Below are positions 16,893 to 26,685 of a stretch of DNA of 64,000 nt, piece after piece. This DNA is from Thiosulfatihalobacter marinus (lineage in GTDB: Bacteria; Pseudomonadota; Alphaproteobacteria; Rhodobacterales; Rhodobacteraceae): the NCBI RefSeq assembly GCF_016019955.1, contig NZ_JAECRZ010000001.1, positions 186,001 to 250,000 on the forward strand, given 5' to 3'. The translations under genes were made by a program, and so were the position numbers. The notes below the pieces were generated by a model. The model worked only from the letters and a program-made list of their open reading frames with translations, ran no database searches and was not told the DNA's origin. Every line of letters begins with the position of its first letter. Positions within the stretch are counted from its first letter, which is position 1.

Positions 16893-18148
16893 GCCTGCAA
16901 ACCCGGCTGGCCGAGGCGCTGGCCGGGATGTTGCCCGGCGATGACACACCCGAAGGGGAACGGCTCCGAACCTGGCCCCGGATTGGGGTGGCGGTGTCGG
17001 GCGGCGGCGATTCGCTGGCGCTGCTGGACCTGTTGCACGAGGCGGGAGTGGCGCTGGCGGTGGCGAGCGTGGATCACGGGCTGCGACCGCAGGCGCGCGA
17101 CGAGATGGCGCTGGTGGCGCGGTATTGCGCCGCGCGGGGGCTGGATCACGCGATCTTGACCTGGCGCTGGGACGGGCACGGCAATGTGCAGGACGCAGCC
17201 CGGCAAGGGCGCGGTGCAGCGATTGCGCAATGGGCGCAGGGCTGCGGGATCGGTCACGTGGCGCTGGGCCACACGGCGGATGACCAAGCGGAAACGGTAC
17301 TGATGCGGCTGGCGCGCGGATCGGGCGTGGACGGGCTGGCGGCGATGGCACCGGTGGCCCGGCGGGAGGGCATCACCTGGCTGCGGCCCTTGCTGGAGGT
17401 GCGGCGCGCCGAGCTGCGCGATTACTTGCGTGCCCAGGGGCTGCGCTGGGCGGAGGATCCGAGCAACGAGGATACGGGGTATGCGCGGGTGCGGGTGCGC
17501 CAGGCGATTGCCGCGCTGGATCTGGATGTGGCGCGGCTGACGCGCACGGCGGCGCATATGGCGCGGGCGCGGGCCGCGCTGGAATACGGTATGGCCGCGC
17601 TGGCGCGGACAGTTGTGACTTTGGAGGCGGGCGACGTGGTGATCGAGGCCGCGCCGTTCGATGCGGCCCCGGACGAGCTGCGCGCCCGTCTTCTGGCCGA
17701 GGCATTGTGCTGGGTCTCGGGGCAGAGCTATCGGCCACGCCATGACGCGCTGGTCGGGGCGCTGGAAGCCGCGCGGCCGGTGGCGCTGCATGGCTGTCTG
17801 GTGATCCGCAAGGGGGGGCGGATGCGTATCCTGCGGGAATGGAAGGCCGTCGCGGCGGTGTCCTGTGCCTTGGGAGAGCCGTGGGACGGGCGCTGGCGGC
17901 TGATTGGACCTGGAGGAAAAGGTATGAAAATCAGGGCGTTGGGCGAGGACGGTTTGCGTGAGTGCCCGGGCTGGCGGGACGGCGGGCTGCCGCGCCAGAG
18001 CGTGATCTCCAGCCCGGCGGTTTGGCGCGACGCAGTGTTGGTGGCGGCGCCTTTCGCCGGGCTGGCACGGGGCTGGCGCGCGGTGATGGAACCGGAACGG
18101 GCGGATTTCCCCGGTCTGGGACGGGATCAGGGACAATTATCGCATTGA
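16883..18148 (+). CDS. tilS: tRNA(Ile)-lysidine synthetase TilS
   Basis: TilS converts C34 of the CAU anticodon of a minor tRNA(Ile) to lysidine, an essential modification for AUA decoding. The 421-residue protein carries the PP-loop ATP motif VAVSGGGDSLALL (~residues 35-47), the HTADDQAETVLMRLARGSG motif and a C-terminal TilS domain. Starts GTG 16883 and GTG 16889 are both possible inside the cpoB end. tilS between the tol cluster and ftsH is a common arrangement in this group. Confidence 0.93.
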   Translation: MPVSLQTRLAEALAGMLPGDDTPEGERLRTWPRIGVAVSGGGDSLALLDLLHEAGVALAVASVDHGLRPQARDEMALVARYCAARGLDHAILTWRWDGHGNVQDAARQGRGAAIAQWAQGCGIGHVALGHTADDQAETVLMRLARGSGVDGLAAMAPVARREGITWLRPLLEVRRAELRDYLRAQGLRWAEDPSNEDTGYARVRVRQAIAALDLDVARLTRTAAHMARARAALEYGMAALARTVVTLEAGDVVIEAAPFDAAPDELRARLLAEALCWVSGQSYRPRHDALVGALEAARPVALHGCLVIRKGGRMRILREWKAVAAVSCALGEPWDGRWRLIGPGGKGMKIRALGEDGLRECPGWRDGGLPRQSVISSPAVWRDAVLVAAPFAGLARGWRAVMEPERADFPGLGRDQGQLSH

Positions 18149-18172
18149 ACCTGCTGGCGTGATGTCTATTTA
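18145..18172 (+). promoter_or_regulatory. Possible sigma-70-like promoter of ftsH
   Basis: TTGAAC (18145-18150), 16 bases, then TATTTA (18167-18172), about 55 bases upstream of the ftsH start and beginning inside the last codons of tilS. The -35 also resembles a heat-shock sigma-32 hexamer, but the -10 does not. Confidence 0.35.
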
Positions 18173-18227
18173 ACTGTAACACCCGCTGTGATAGGGACAG
18201 CGCCGGTCTAACCTTGGGAGATTTGCC

Positions 18228-20147
18228 TTGGGCAACGCACGCAATATTGCATTTTGGGTCGTTCTTTTTCTGCTGATCCTGGCTCTGTTCAATTTGTTCA
18301 GCGGTGATGGCACGACATTGCAAAGCCGTGAGAACAGCTATTCGGATTTCGTGGCCGCCGTGGAAAACGATCAGGTGGCCAGTGTCACGCTGGATGGAGA
18401 GAAGGTGCGGTATTCCACCAAGGACGGCACCAGCTATGTCACGATCAAGCCAACCGATGCCGAAGTGACGAACCTGCTGATCGACAAGAACATCCCGGTG
18501 CGCGCCGAGAGCCAGGAGCAGAGCGGGTTCCAGGCGTTCCTGCTGAGCCTGCTGCCGTTCCTGTTGCTGATCGGCGTGTGGATCTATTTCATGAACCGGA
18601 TGCAGGGCGGCGGCAAGGGGGGGGCCATGGGCTTTGGCAAGTCCAAGGCCAAGATGCTGACCGAGAAACATGGCCGCGTGACGTTTGACGACGTGGCGGG
18701 GATCGACGAGGCCAAGGAAGAGCTGGAAGAGATCGTGGAATTCCTGCGCAACCCGCAGAAATTCAGCCGTCTGGGCGGCAAGATCCCCAAGGGCGCGCTG
18801 CTGGTGGGCCCTCCGGGCACCGGCAAGACGCTTTTGGCGCGCGCGATCGCGGGCGAGGCGGGCGTGCCGTTCTTTACCATCTCCGGCTCGGATTTCGTGG
18901 AGATGTTCGTGGGTGTGGGCGCGTCCCGTGTGCGTGACATGTTCGAACAGGCCAAGAAGAACGCGCCCTGTATCGTGTTCATCGACGAGATCGACGCCGT
19001 GGGCCGCCATCGTGGCGCCGGCTATGGTGGTGGCAATGACGAGCGCGAACAGACGCTGAACCAGCTTCTGGTGGAAATGGACGGGTTCGAGGCCAATGAG
19101 GGTGTGATCATCCTGGCGGCCACGAACCGCAAGGATGTGCTGGACCCGGCGCTGTTGCGTCCGGGCCGGTTCGACCGGAACGTGACCGTGGGTAACCCCG
19201 ATATCAAGGGGCGCGAGAAGATCCTGGCGGTGCATGCCCGCAAGACTCCGCTGGGCCCGGATGTGGATCTGCGCATCATCGCGCGCGGCACGCCCGGGTT
19301 TTCGGGCGCGGACCTGGCCAACCTGGTGAACGAGGCCGCGTTGATGGCGGCGCGTGTGGGGCGGCGTTTCGTGACCATGGAAGATTTCGAGAACGCCAAG
19401 GACAAGGTGATGATGGGGGCGGAGCGCCGCAGCATGGTGCTGACCGCCGATCAGAAGGAAAAGACCGCCTATCACGAGGCCGGGCACGCGGTTGTGGGTC
19501 TGAAGCTGCCGGAATGCGATCCGGTCTACAAGGCGACGATCATTCCGCGCGGTGGGGCGCTGGGGATGGTGGTGAGTTTGCCGGAAATGGACCGGCTGAA
19601 CTGGCATCGCGACGAATGTGAGCAAAAGCTGGCCATGACCATGGCGGGCAAGGCCGCCGAGGTGATCAAATACGGCGAGGATCACGTGTCCAACGGGCCG
19701 GCTGGCGATATCCAGCAGGCCAGCCAGCTGGCACGCGCGATGGTGATGCGCTGGGGCATGTCCGACAAGGTGGGCAATATCGATTATGCCGAGGCGCATG
19801 AAGGCTATAGCGGCAATACCGCCGGGTTCTCGGTTTCGGCCCATACCAAGGAACTGATCGAGGAAGAGGTGAAGCGGTTCATCCAGCGCGGCTATGAGCG
19901 GGCGCATGAGATCCTTGTGGAGCACAAGGACGAATGGGAACGGCTGGCCGAAGGGTTGCTGGAATACGAGACCCTGACCGGCGACGAGATCAAGCGCGTC
20001 ATGAAGGGCGAACCGCCTCATACGGGCGGGGATAATGATGACGAGCCGGATCAGGGCAACGCGCCCAGCATTACGGCGGTGCCCAAGACCAAACCGCGCA
20101 AGAAACCAAGCGGCGAAGGCGGGATGGAGCCGGAACCGACAGCTTGA
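18228..20147 (+). CDS. ftsH: ATP-dependent zinc metalloprotease FtsH
   Basis: FtsH is the membrane-bound AAA+ protease that degrades misfolded membrane proteins and regulators such as sigma-32 and LpxC. The 639-residue protein has two N-terminal transmembrane helices (~9-27 and ~104-122) around a periplasmic domain, Walker A GPPGTGKT, Walker B IVFIDEID, the second region of homology, and the zinc site HEAGH. The start is TTG 18228 with GGGAG seven bases upstream. A strong terminator follows at 20159. Confidence 0.97.
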   Translation: MGNARNIAFWVVLFLLILALFNLFSGDGTTLQSRENSYSDFVAAVENDQVASVTLDGEKVRYSTKDGTSYVTIKPTDAEVTNLLIDKNIPVRAESQEQSGFQAFLLSLLPFLLLIGVWIYFMNRMQGGGKGGAMGFGKSKAKMLTEKHGRVTFDDVAGIDEAKEELEEIVEFLRNPQKFSRLGGKIPKGALLVGPPGTGKTLLARAIAGEAGVPFFTISGSDFVEMFVGVGASRVRDMFEQAKKNAPCIVFIDEIDAVGRHRGAGYGGGNDEREQTLNQLLVEMDGFEANEGVIILAATNRKDVLDPALLRPGRFDRNVTVGNPDIKGREKILAVHARKTPLGPDVDLRIIARGTPGFSGADLANLVNEAALMAARVGRRFVTMEDFENAKDKVMMGAERRSMVLTADQKEKTAYHEAGHAVVGLKLPECDPVYKATIIPRGGALGMVVSLPEMDRLNWHRDECEQKLAMTMAGKAAEVIKYGEDHVSNGPAGDIQQASQLARAMVMRWGMSDKVGNIDYAEAHEGYSGNTAGFSVSAHTKELIEEEVKRFIQRGYERAHEILVEHKDEWERLAEGLLEYETLTGDEIKRVMKGEPPHTGGDNDDEPDQGNAPSITAVPKTKPRKKPSGEGGMEPEPTA

Positions 20148-20158
20148 GACATATCACA

Positions 20159-20183
20159 GGGCCGGGGAATACCCCGGCCCTTT
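20159..20183 (+). terminator. Rho-independent terminator of ftsH
   Basis: Stem GGGCCGGGG / CCCCGGCCC with a four-base loop AATA followed by TTT, eleven bases past the ftsH stop. Confidence 0.85.
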
Positions 20184-20249
20184 CGCATGGGCGGTTGCGG
20201 AATTCGCCACGAATTCCGGTGCCGGGCGGATCGAGGGGCGCGCGAAATA

Positions 20250-21017
20250 ATGGCGGACTGGAACCCGGCGCAATACGAGGCTTTCGCCGACCAGCGGCTG
20301 CAACCGGCGCTGGACCTGCTGGCGCGGGTGGGATCGGTGCCCGAAGGCGACGTGATCGACCTTGGCTGTGGCAATGGCCCCGTTGGCCCGGCGCTGGCTG
20401 CGCGGTTTGGCACGCGGAGGTTGATCGGCATGGACAATTCACCGGCGATGCTGGCGCGCGCGGCGGAGCGGGGTGTCTATGCGGCGCTGGAAGAGGCGGA
20501 TATCGCGGGCTGGGCGCCGGAAGGTGCGCCGGCGGTGATCTATTCCAACGCGGCCCTGCAATGGCTGGGGGATCACGATACACTGATCCCGGCGCTGGCC
20601 CGGAGGCTGGCGCCGGGGGGTATGCTCGCCGTGCAGATGCCGGCGCAGAATGCCGCGCCGTCCCATGCGGGATGGAGCAGGGCCTGGCGCGCGGTGTTTG
20701 CGGATCGGCCTGTTGCCACAAGCTCGCAAATCCTGACCGGCGCACAATATCATGACCTGCTGTCTCCGCTGGGCGAGATGCGGGTGTGGCAGACCGAATA
20801 TCTGCAACATCTGGCGCCGGTTGGCGCGGGTCATCCGGTACGGCAGTTCACGCAAGCCACCTTTGGCCGTCCGTTTCTGGCGGGGCTGGACAGGCGCGCG
20901 CGGGACCGGCTGATCGCGGCCTATGAGGCAGAGTTGCGCGCGGCCTATCCGCCGCGTCAGGATGGGTCGGTCCTGTTTCCATTCCGGCGATTGTTCTTTA
21001 CGCTGCGCCGGAGGTGA
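20250..21017 (+). CDS. tam: Trans-aconitate 2-methyltransferase
   Basis: Tam methylates trans-aconitate, an inhibitor of aconitase formed spontaneously from cis-aconitate. The 255-residue length equals the family norm. It begins MADWNPAQYEAFADQRLQPA, characteristic of Tam, followed by the SAM motif VIDLGCGNGPVGPAL, GMDNSPAML and VIYSNAALQWLGDH. The start is ATG 20250; upstream in-frame codons overlap the terminator region. The end overlaps or abuts the MOSC gene. Confidence 0.9.
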   Translation: MADWNPAQYEAFADQRLQPALDLLARVGSVPEGDVIDLGCGNGPVGPALAARFGTRRLIGMDNSPAMLARAAERGVYAALEEADIAGWAPEGAPAVIYSNAALQWLGDHDTLIPALARRLAPGGMLAVQMPAQNAAPSHAGWSRAWRAVFADRPVATSSQILTGAQYHDLLSPLGEMRVWQTEYLQHLAPVGAGHPVRQFTQATFGRPFLAGLDRRARDRLIAAYEAELRAAYPPRQDGSVLFPFRRLFFTLRRR

Positions 21018-21040
21018 CGGGAATTGGAGGCGCGGGGCGG

Positions 21041-21640
21041 ATGCCGGCTTTGAAAACAACGCAGTTTCGCGGAGAAATCGTCTGGCTGGGCCGGGTGGCG
21101 GATTCGGAGGCGGATCTGCGCGCCGCGCCGATGGATGCGCTGGAGCTGAAACTGGGTGGGGCGGTGGGCGAGCACCATGGCGGGATCACGCGCCCGTCTT
21201 GCAGCCGGGTTCTGGCGCTGCATCCGCGCGGGACGGAGATCGCCAATACGCGCCAGCTTTCGGTGGTTGCGGCCGAGGATCTGGCGGCGATCGCCGCGGC
21301 GATCGGGCTGGGGGTGCTGGATCCGGCCATGCTGGGCGCGTCGATGGTGTTGCGGGGTCTGCCGGACCTGAGCCACCTGCCGCCATCCTCGCGGTTGCAG
21401 GCCGACAGCGGTGCCACGCTGGTGGTGGACATGGAAAACCGCCCCTGCGTGTTGCCGGGCAAGGTGATCGAGGCGGCGCATCCGGGCGCGGGCAGGACAT
21501 TCAAGGCCGCCGCCGCGGGGCGGCGCGGGGTGACGGCCTGGGTGGAGCGGCCCGGCGCGGTAAAGCTGGGCGATGTGCTGCGCCTGTTCATCCCGGATCA
21601 GCCTGTCTGGCACCACCTGGAGGCGGCGCGCGCGCCGTAG
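21041..21640 (+). CDS. MOSC domain-containing protein
   Basis: MOSC domains bind sulfur carriers and act in molybdenum cofactor sulfuration or in reduction of N-hydroxylated compounds. In this 199-residue protein the domain spans nearly all; GEHHGGITRPSCSRVLAL corresponds to the conserved region, followed by NTRQLSVVAAEDL and a cysteine in NRPCVLPG, the typical catalytic position. I choose ATG 21041, with GGAGG at 21026-21030, over GTG 21014. It probably shares a transcript with tam. Confidence 0.85.
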   Translation: MPALKTTQFRGEIVWLGRVADSEADLRAAPMDALELKLGGAVGEHHGGITRPSCSRVLALHPRGTEIANTRQLSVVAAEDLAAIAAAIGLGVLDPAMLGASMVLRGLPDLSHLPPSSRLQADSGATLVVDMENRPCVLPGKVIEAAHPGAGRTFKAAAAGRRGVTAWVERPGAVKLGDVLRLFIPDQPVWHHLEAARAP

Positions 21641-21802
21641 CGCCCGGCGCGCCGATGGGGTGCAGCCGTTTCCAAAAAGAAACCGCCGCCGCCGATCCCG
21701 ACGCAAGCAGCGCGGAAAATGTCGGAAATGCCGACCTGCGTGGGGGCGGTGCAGGCTAGTGTTCCGGGCAGATGCAACAATATCGCTGCAACAGGGACTG
21801 AC

Positions 21803-23479
21803 ATGACCTTCAAAACCGATATCGAGATTGCCCGCGAGGCAAAGAAACGCCCCATCCAGGAGATCGGGGCCAAGCTGGGCATTGGCAGCGACGATCTGCT
21901 GCCTTATGGCCATGACAAGGCCAAGGTGAGCCAGGAGTTCATCAACTCGGTTCAGGGGCGCGAGAATGGCAAGCTGATCCTTGTCACCGCGATCAACCCG
22001 ACCCCGGCAGGCGAGGGAAAGACCACCACAACGGTGGGGCTGGGCGACGGGCTGTGTGCGATCGGAAAGAAGGCGGCGATCTGTATTCGCGAAGCCTCGC
22101 TTGGGCCGAATTTCGGCATGAAGGGCGGCGCCGCGGGGGGCGGGTATGCGCAGATCGTGCCGATGGAGGAGATGAACCTGCATTTCACCGGCGATTTCCA
22201 TGCGATCACGGCGGCGCATAACCTGTTGAGCGCGATGATCGACAACCATATCTACTGGGGCAACGAGCTGGAGATTGACGAGCGCCGCGTGACCTGGCGC
22301 CGGGTGCTGGACATGAACGACCGCGCGTTGCGGGACATGGTGACAAGCCTGGGCGGGGTGGCCAACGGGTTCCCGCGCCAGACCGGGTTTGACATCACGG
22401 TGGCGTCGGAGGTGATGGCGATCCTGTGTCTTGCCAATGATCTGAACGATCTGCAAAAGCGGCTGGGCGACATGATCGTGGCCTATCGCCGGGACCGTTC
22501 GCCGATTTATGCGCGCGATATCAAGGCCGATGGCGCGATGACGGTTCTGCTCAGGGATGCGATGCAGCCCAATCTGGTGCAGACGCTGGAGAATAACCCG
22601 GCCTTTGTGCATGGCGGGCCGTTTGCCAATATCGCGCATGGGTGCAATTCGGTGATTGCCACCACAACGGCGCTCAAGGTGGCGGATTACGTGGTGACGG
22701 AAGCCGGGTTCGGCGCCGATCTTGGGGCCGAGAAATTCATGAACATCAAGTGCCGCAAGGCCGGGCTGGCGCCCGACTGTGTGGTGCTGGTGGCGACGAT
22801 CCGCGCGATGAAGATGAATGGCGGCGTGGCCAAGGCCGATCTGGGGCCCGAAAACGTGGCGGCCGTGAAAGAGGGCTGTGCCAACCTGGGCCGCCATATC
22901 GGCAACCTCAAGCAATTCGGTGTTCCGGTGGTGGTGGCGATAAACCATTTTGTCACCGATACCGACGCGGAGGTTCAGGCGGTCAGGGACTATGTGGCCG
23001 GTCAGGGCGCCGAAGCGATCCTGTGCCAGCATTGGGAAAAGGGCTCGGAAGGGACGAAGGAACTGGCCAGGCGTGTGGCCGAGATCGCCGATGCGGGGGT
23101 GAGCCAGTTCGCGCCGCTTTACAACGACGAAATGAGCCTGTTCGGAAAGATAGAGCGGGTGGCGACGGCGATCTATCGCGCCGACGAGGTGTTGGCGGAC
23201 AAGAAGATTCGCGACCAGCTGCGGACCTGGGAGGAGGCCGGGTACGGACATCTGCCGGTCTGCATGGCCAAGACGCAGTATTCGTTTTCCACCGATCCCA
23301 ACCTGCGCGGCGCCCCGACCGGGCATTCGGTGCCGATCCGCGAGGTGCGGCTGAGTGCGGGGGCCGGGTTTGTCGTGGTGATCTGCGGCGAGATCATGAC
23401 CATGCCGGGCCTGCCGCGCAAGCCGGCCGCCGAGACTATCCGGATCAACGACGAAGGATTGGTTGAAGGATTGTTCTGA
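21803..23479 (+). CDS. fhs: Formate-tetrahydrofolate ligase
   Basis: Fhs joins formate to tetrahydrofolate at the cost of ATP, giving 10-formyl-THF; in roseobacters it serves C1 oxidation of methylated compounds together with FolD. The 558-residue protein is of normal length and contains the ATP-binding loop [14 protein letters not shown] and the strongly conserved [21 protein letters not shown] region. The start is ATG 21803 ([10 protein letters not shown]) with AGGGA upstream. folD lies 146 bases downstream, with a GGAGTATTT element between them. Confidence 0.97.
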   Translation: MTFKTDIEIAREAKKRPIQEIGAKLGIGSDDLLPYGHDKAKVSQEFINSVQGRENGKLILVTAINPTPAGEGKTTTTVGLGDGLCAIGKKAAICIREASLGPNFGMKGGAAGGGYAQIVPMEEMNLHFTGDFHAITAAHNLLSAMIDNHIYWGNELEIDERRVTWRRVLDMNDRALRDMVTSLGGVANGFPRQTGFDITVASEVMAILCLANDLNDLQKRLGDMIVAYRRDRSPIYARDIKADGAMTVLLRDAMQPNLVQTLENNPAFVHGGPFANIAHGCNSVIATTTALKVADYVVTEAGFGADLGAEKFMNIKCRKAGLAPDCVVLVATIRAMKMNGGVAKADLGPENVAAVKEGCANLGRHIGNLKQFGVPVVVAINHFVTDTDAEVQAVRDYVAGQGAEAILCQHWEKGSEGTKELARRVAEIADAGVSQFAPLYNDEMSLFGKIERVATAIYRADEVLADKKIRDQLRTWEEAGYGHLPVCMAKTQYSFSTDPNLRGAPTGHSVPIREVRLSAGAGFVVVICGEIMTMPGLPRKPAAETIRINDEGLVEGLF

Positions 23480-23520
23480 GCGGGGCGAGGCGCGGGCCCG
23501 GCATCGAGCCGGCCCCGCGC

Positions 23521-23558
23521 CTGGTGCCTCCGGCGGGAGTATTTCCGGCAAAATGAAG
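23521..23558 (+). repeat. GGAGTATTT element after fhs
   Basis: CTGGTGCCTCCGGCGGGAGTATTTCCGGCAAAATGAAG, here given as GCCTCCGGCGGGAGTATTTC and CGGCAAAATGAAG. Sense orientation, ~40 bases past the fhs stop. CCTCCGGCGGGAG can fold as a short hairpin replacing the longer GC hairpins of copies 1 and 34943. Confidence 0.65.
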
Positions 23559-23625
23559 GCGCGCGTGGGGTTGCATCGGAATGTGCGATGATGGACACCG
23601 GGGCGTGATCTGACGAGGAAGAAAA

Positions 23626-24528
23626 ATGGCGGCGACACGTATTGACGGCAAGGCCTTTGCGGCCAGGGTGCGCGAGAAGGTGGCGGAGCATGTGGCCCGG
23701 CTGAAGGCGGAAAACGGAATCACGCCGGGATTGGCGGTGGTGCTGGTGGGGGAAGATCCGGCGAGCCAGGTCTATGTGCGGTCCAAGGGCAAGCAGACTG
23801 TTGAAGTGGGTATGAATTCCTATGAACACAAGCTGGAAGCCGATACGGGCGAGGCCGATCTGCTGGCGCTGATCGCGCGGTTGAACGCGGATCCGGCGGT
23901 GCATGGCATTCTGGTGCAGTTGCCGTTGCCGGGCCATCTGAACGAAGATCTGGTGATCAACGCGATTGCCCCGGAAAAGGATGTGGACGGGTTCCATATT
24001 TCCAATGTCGGGCTTTTGGGTACGGGGCAGAAGAGCATGGTGCCCTGCACGCCGCTGGGCTGTCTGATGATGTTGCGTGACCATCACGGGAGCCTTTCGG
24101 GGCTGGATGCGGTGGTTGTGGGGCGCTCCAACATCGTGGGCAAGCCGATGGCGCAATTGTTGCTGGGTGACAGTTGTACCGTGACGATCGCGCATTCGCG
24201 GACCCGGGATTTGCCGGATGTGGTGCGCCGCGCCGATATCGTGGTGGCGGCCGTGGGACGGCCCGAGATGGTGCCGGGCGACTGGATCAAGCCGGGCGCG
24301 ACGGTGATCGACGTTGGCATCAACCGTATCGACGCGCCGGAAAAGGGCGAAGGCAAGACGCGGCTGGTGGGGGATGTGCATTTCGAGAGCGCCGCCGCGG
24401 TGGCCGGAGCGATCACGCCGGTGCCGGGCGGGGTGGGGCCAATGACGATTGCCTGCCTTTTGGCCAACACGGTCACGGCCTGTTGCCGGGCCAACGGGCT
24501 TGCCGAGCCGGAAGGGCTGACGGCCTGA
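23626..24528 (+). CDS. folD: Methylenetetrahydrofolate dehydrogenase/cyclohydrolase FolD
   Basis: FolD interconverts 5,10-methylene-, 5,10-methenyl- and 10-formyl-THF using NADP+. The 300-residue protein contains the catalytic [14 protein letters not shown] region (Tyr and Lys), the PLPGHLNE motif, the cofactor site [18 protein letters not shown], and the C-terminal [16 protein letters not shown]. The start has GAGGAAGAAAA upstream. Works with Fhs. Confidence 0.97.
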   Translation: MAATRIDGKAFAARVREKVAEHVARLKAENGITPGLAVVLVGEDPASQVYVRSKGKQTVEVGMNSYEHKLEADTGEADLLALIARLNADPAVHGILVQLPLPGHLNEDLVINAIAPEKDVDGFHISNVGLLGTGQKSMVPCTPLGCLMMLRDHHGSLSGLDAVVVGRSNIVGKPMAQLLLGDSCTVTIAHSRTRDLPDVVRRADIVVAAVGRPEMVPGDWIKPGATVIDVGINRIDAPEKGEGKTRLVGDVHFESAAAVAGAITPVPGGVGPMTIACLLANTVTACCRANGLAEPEGLTA

Positions 24529-24576
24529 CGGGCGGACATTTCCGAGGAACAATGACGGGCCGGGCCGGGAACCGCC

Positions 24577-25008
24577 TTAGCCTTTGGGCAGGATCGGGAC
24601 CATGGTGCCGGTCATCAGCGCGATTTGCGTGCGGGTGGCGCCGGTGATGGCGAAGACCTCGGCCTGAACGATCACCAGGCGGCGGCCGGGTTTGATCACG
24701 CGGCCTGTGGCCTGGATCAGGTCGCCCCGTGCGGGGGCAAGCAGGTGGATATTCATCTCGCTGGTGAGCACTTCGGACTGTTCCGGCATGACCGAGAGGG
24801 CGGCGTAGCCCGCCGCCGAATCGCCCAGTCCAAACGTATGGGCGGCATGGGCGTAGCCATGTTGCTGGCGGCAGTTTTCGGGGATCGTGGCGGTGATTGT
24901 CACGGCGCCGGGGGAAATTTCCGCCAGCTGCGCGCCGAATGTGGCCATCATCGACTGGGCGGCAAAGCTGGTTTCGATCTTGTTCACGATTTCAGGAGAC
25001 AAGTGCAC
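24577..25008 (-). CDS. PaaI-family (hot-dog) thioesterase
   Basis: A 143-residue hot-dog-fold protein like PaaI, which hydrolyses acyl- or phenylacetyl-CoA esters. The family motif CRQQHGYAHAAHTFGLGDSAAG carries the conserved Gly and His and the Asp of the active site, shown here in two parts CRQQHGYAHAA and HTFGLGDSAAG. The start is GTG 25008, with AGGGG seven bases upstream; a longer frame to 25065 has no such site. The substrate is unknown. It is convergent with folD and divergent from the LytTR gene. Confidence 0.85.
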   Translation of the reverse strand: MHLSPEIVNKIETSFAAQSMMATFGAQLAEISPGAVTITATIPENCRQQHGYAHAAHTFGLGDSAAGYAALSVMPEQSEVLTSEMNIHLLAPARGDLIQATGRVIKPGRRLVIVQAEVFAITGATRTQIALMTGTMVPILPKG

Positions 25009-25088
25009 CGGTTTTCCCCTTATGCGTATTGTCGGGTGACGGGATAATTGGCAGAAGAAAGGCAATTGAGACGGAAGGCAAGCGGCCA

Positions 25089-25108
25089 GTCCGGCGGGGA
25101 GTATTTTT
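25089..25108 (+). repeat. Truncated GGAGTATTT element
   Basis: GTCCGGCGGGGAGTATTTTT matches the front of the element at 23521 but then departs into coding sequence. It supplies both the GGGGAG ribosome site and part of the TTG start of the LytTR gene. Confidence 0.45.
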
Positions 25109-25895
25109 GACCGAGATCCCGGGTAAGAGATTGAAGAAGATAGAAATTGTTTTTCGCATGGTGTTCGGGGCGATGTTCACCCCGCGCATATTGGCGATCT
25201 GGATCATCCTGTGTGTCGTTGCGGTTGCCGCCAGCCCGTTCGGGACGTTCACGTCGATGCGGTTCAGCCAGCGGCTGATCTATTGGGTCAGCGTGGTGAC
25301 GATGTCCTTTGTTCTGGGATTTGGCGGGCATGGGTTGGCCGTGATTGTCGGGCCGCGCCGGGATGCGGCGGGGCGGTTTTTCCTGGAGGGTTTGTTTGCC
25401 GCGCTGTTGATTTCGACGGCGGTGTGGGGCATTGGGCGGATCCCGTATTTTGCGGCCGCCGGTGCCAATCTTTCGTACCGGCTGGCGCTGGCCTATGTGC
25501 TGCTTGTGACCATTGCGGTGGTCGGCATCCGTGCCATTGTGGTTCAGGCCTTTGGCGCGCCGTCGCGGGCGGCAATGCGATTTCAGCCGCGCCTGGCGGA
25601 GCGTTTGTCAGAGGGGATGGGATCGCGGATCCTGTCGTTGAGCGTGACGGATCATTCGGTTTGTGTGAGTACGGACAGGGGGCAGGAGGTGATCAGGATG
25701 CGCCTGACCGATGCGATTGGCGAGATGGAGGGTGTGGAGGGGTTCCGGGTGCACCGCTCGCACTGGGTGGCGCGGGATGCGATCAGGGGGCATGACGCGG
25801 CGCAGGGGCGCGTGTTCCTGGAATTGGTCAACGGCGCGCGTGTTCCGGTCAGCCGGACCTATCGGGGCGCGTTGGAGGAAGCCGGTATTATTTAG
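25107..25895 (+). CDS. Membrane-anchored LytTR-type DNA-binding regulator
   Basis: A regulator with four predicted N-terminal transmembrane helices (residues ~20-160: LAIWIILCVVAVAAS, LIYWVSVVTMSFVLGF, FLEGLFAALLISTAVW, LALAYVLLVTIAVVGI) and a C-terminal LytTR DNA-binding domain (~165-262; ILSLSVTDHSVCVSTD, GFRVHRSHWVARDAI, LVNGARVPVSRTYR). LytTR factors bind direct repeats. Starts TTG 25107 (262 residues, GGGGAG five bases upstream) and ATG 25158 are both possible. Signal and targets unknown. Confidence 0.8.
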   Translation: MTEIPGKRLKKIEIVFRMVFGAMFTPRILAIWIILCVVAVAASPFGTFTSMRFSQRLIYWVSVVTMSFVLGFGGHGLAVIVGPRRDAAGRFFLEGLFAALLISTAVWGIGRIPYFAAAGANLSYRLALAYVLLVTIAVVGIRAIVVQAFGAPSRAAMRFQPRLAERLSEGMGSRILSLSVTDHSVCVSTDRGQEVIRMRLTDAIGEMEGVEGFRVHRSHWVARDAIRGHDAAQGRVFLELVNGARVPVSRTYRGALEEAGII

Positions 25896-25921
25896 TGATT
25901 ACAGGGGCGTGCGTCGGTTGT

Positions 25922-26584
25922 TTAACGTGGCATGGGGATCATGCGCGGGGTCTGGCCGGTGAGGATGGCACGGGCTTCGGGGCGCATGAGGGTGCTGAGC
26001 ACGTCATCCGTGCTGCGCAGCCCGCCGGTATAGGTGCCAAAGGCGGGCAGGATCACGCGGTCGCTGTCAAACAGAAAGGCCGGGCGGGAGATCGCGCGCA
26101 GCCGGGTTTGCACACGAACTTTGGGGTGGTAATGGCCTGAAATCTCGCCACTTTGACCGGCCTGCGCGATATGGCGGAAGACCAGCGGCGGGCGCGGCAA
26201 TTCGGCCAGGTGGGTGCCGCCCAGATCCATCGGCCCGGGGTCGTGGTTGCCCTCGATCCAGACCCAGCGCCGCCCGGCCTGAAGGCGGTTGATCCACAGC
26301 CGGTCGGATTCGGCCAGGGTGCGGGCGGCTTCGGGATCGTCGAAACTGTCGCCCAGACACACGACAGTGCCCGCATTGGTCATGCGCAGATCGTTTTCCA
26401 GCCGGATCAGCGTGTCGCGGGTTTCGTAGGGCGGCAGAGCGGCGCCGCCCTGGCGCAGGACGCGGCCAGCCTTGCCCAGATGCAGATCGGAGACCACCAG
26501 CAGGCGCTGATCGGCCCACCAAAGGCCGCCGGAGCCAAGCGCGGTGAGGGCCGCGCCGGCCAGGGAAAACTGTACGCCGTTCAT
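25922..26584 (-). CDS. pdeM: Ligase-associated DNA damage response endonuclease PdeM
   Basis: A calcineurin-like metallophosphoesterase of 220 residues. The metal ligands are in VVSDLHLGKAG, VCLGDSFDD, IEGNHDPG and ISGHYHPK, the standard order D-x-H, G-D, G-N-H-D, G-H-x-H. This type accompanies an Lhr-like helicase, an exonuclease and an ATP-dependent DNA ligase in a bacterial repair module. Here it follows the helicase by 101 bases on the same strand; ligase and exonuclease are not in the window. Confidence 0.9.
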   Translation of the reverse strand: MNGVQFSLAGAALTALGSGGLWWADQRLLVVSDLHLGKAGRVLRQGGAALPPYETRDTLIRLENDLRMTNAGTVVCLGDSFDDPEAARTLAESDRLWINRLQAGRRWVWIEGNHDPGPMDLGGTHLAELPRPPLVFRHIAQAGQSGEISGHYHPKVRVQTRLRAISRPAFLFDSDRVILPAFGTYTGGLRSTDDVLSTLMRPEARAILTGQTPRMIPMPR

Positions 26585-26685
26585 GGTGAATTGCTAGACG
26601 GCGGGCGGCGCCGGTGCAAGCGTGATGCGCCCGGGCCTGCTTGATTCCGGCAATAAGCCCGCCATCGGGCCATCGCGGCGCGGGG

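Noticed and set aside
21641-21802. Folate-sensing riboswitch before fhs
   Set aside because: The region has small hairpins such as GTCGG/CCGAC, but I cannot match it to any riboswitch consensus.
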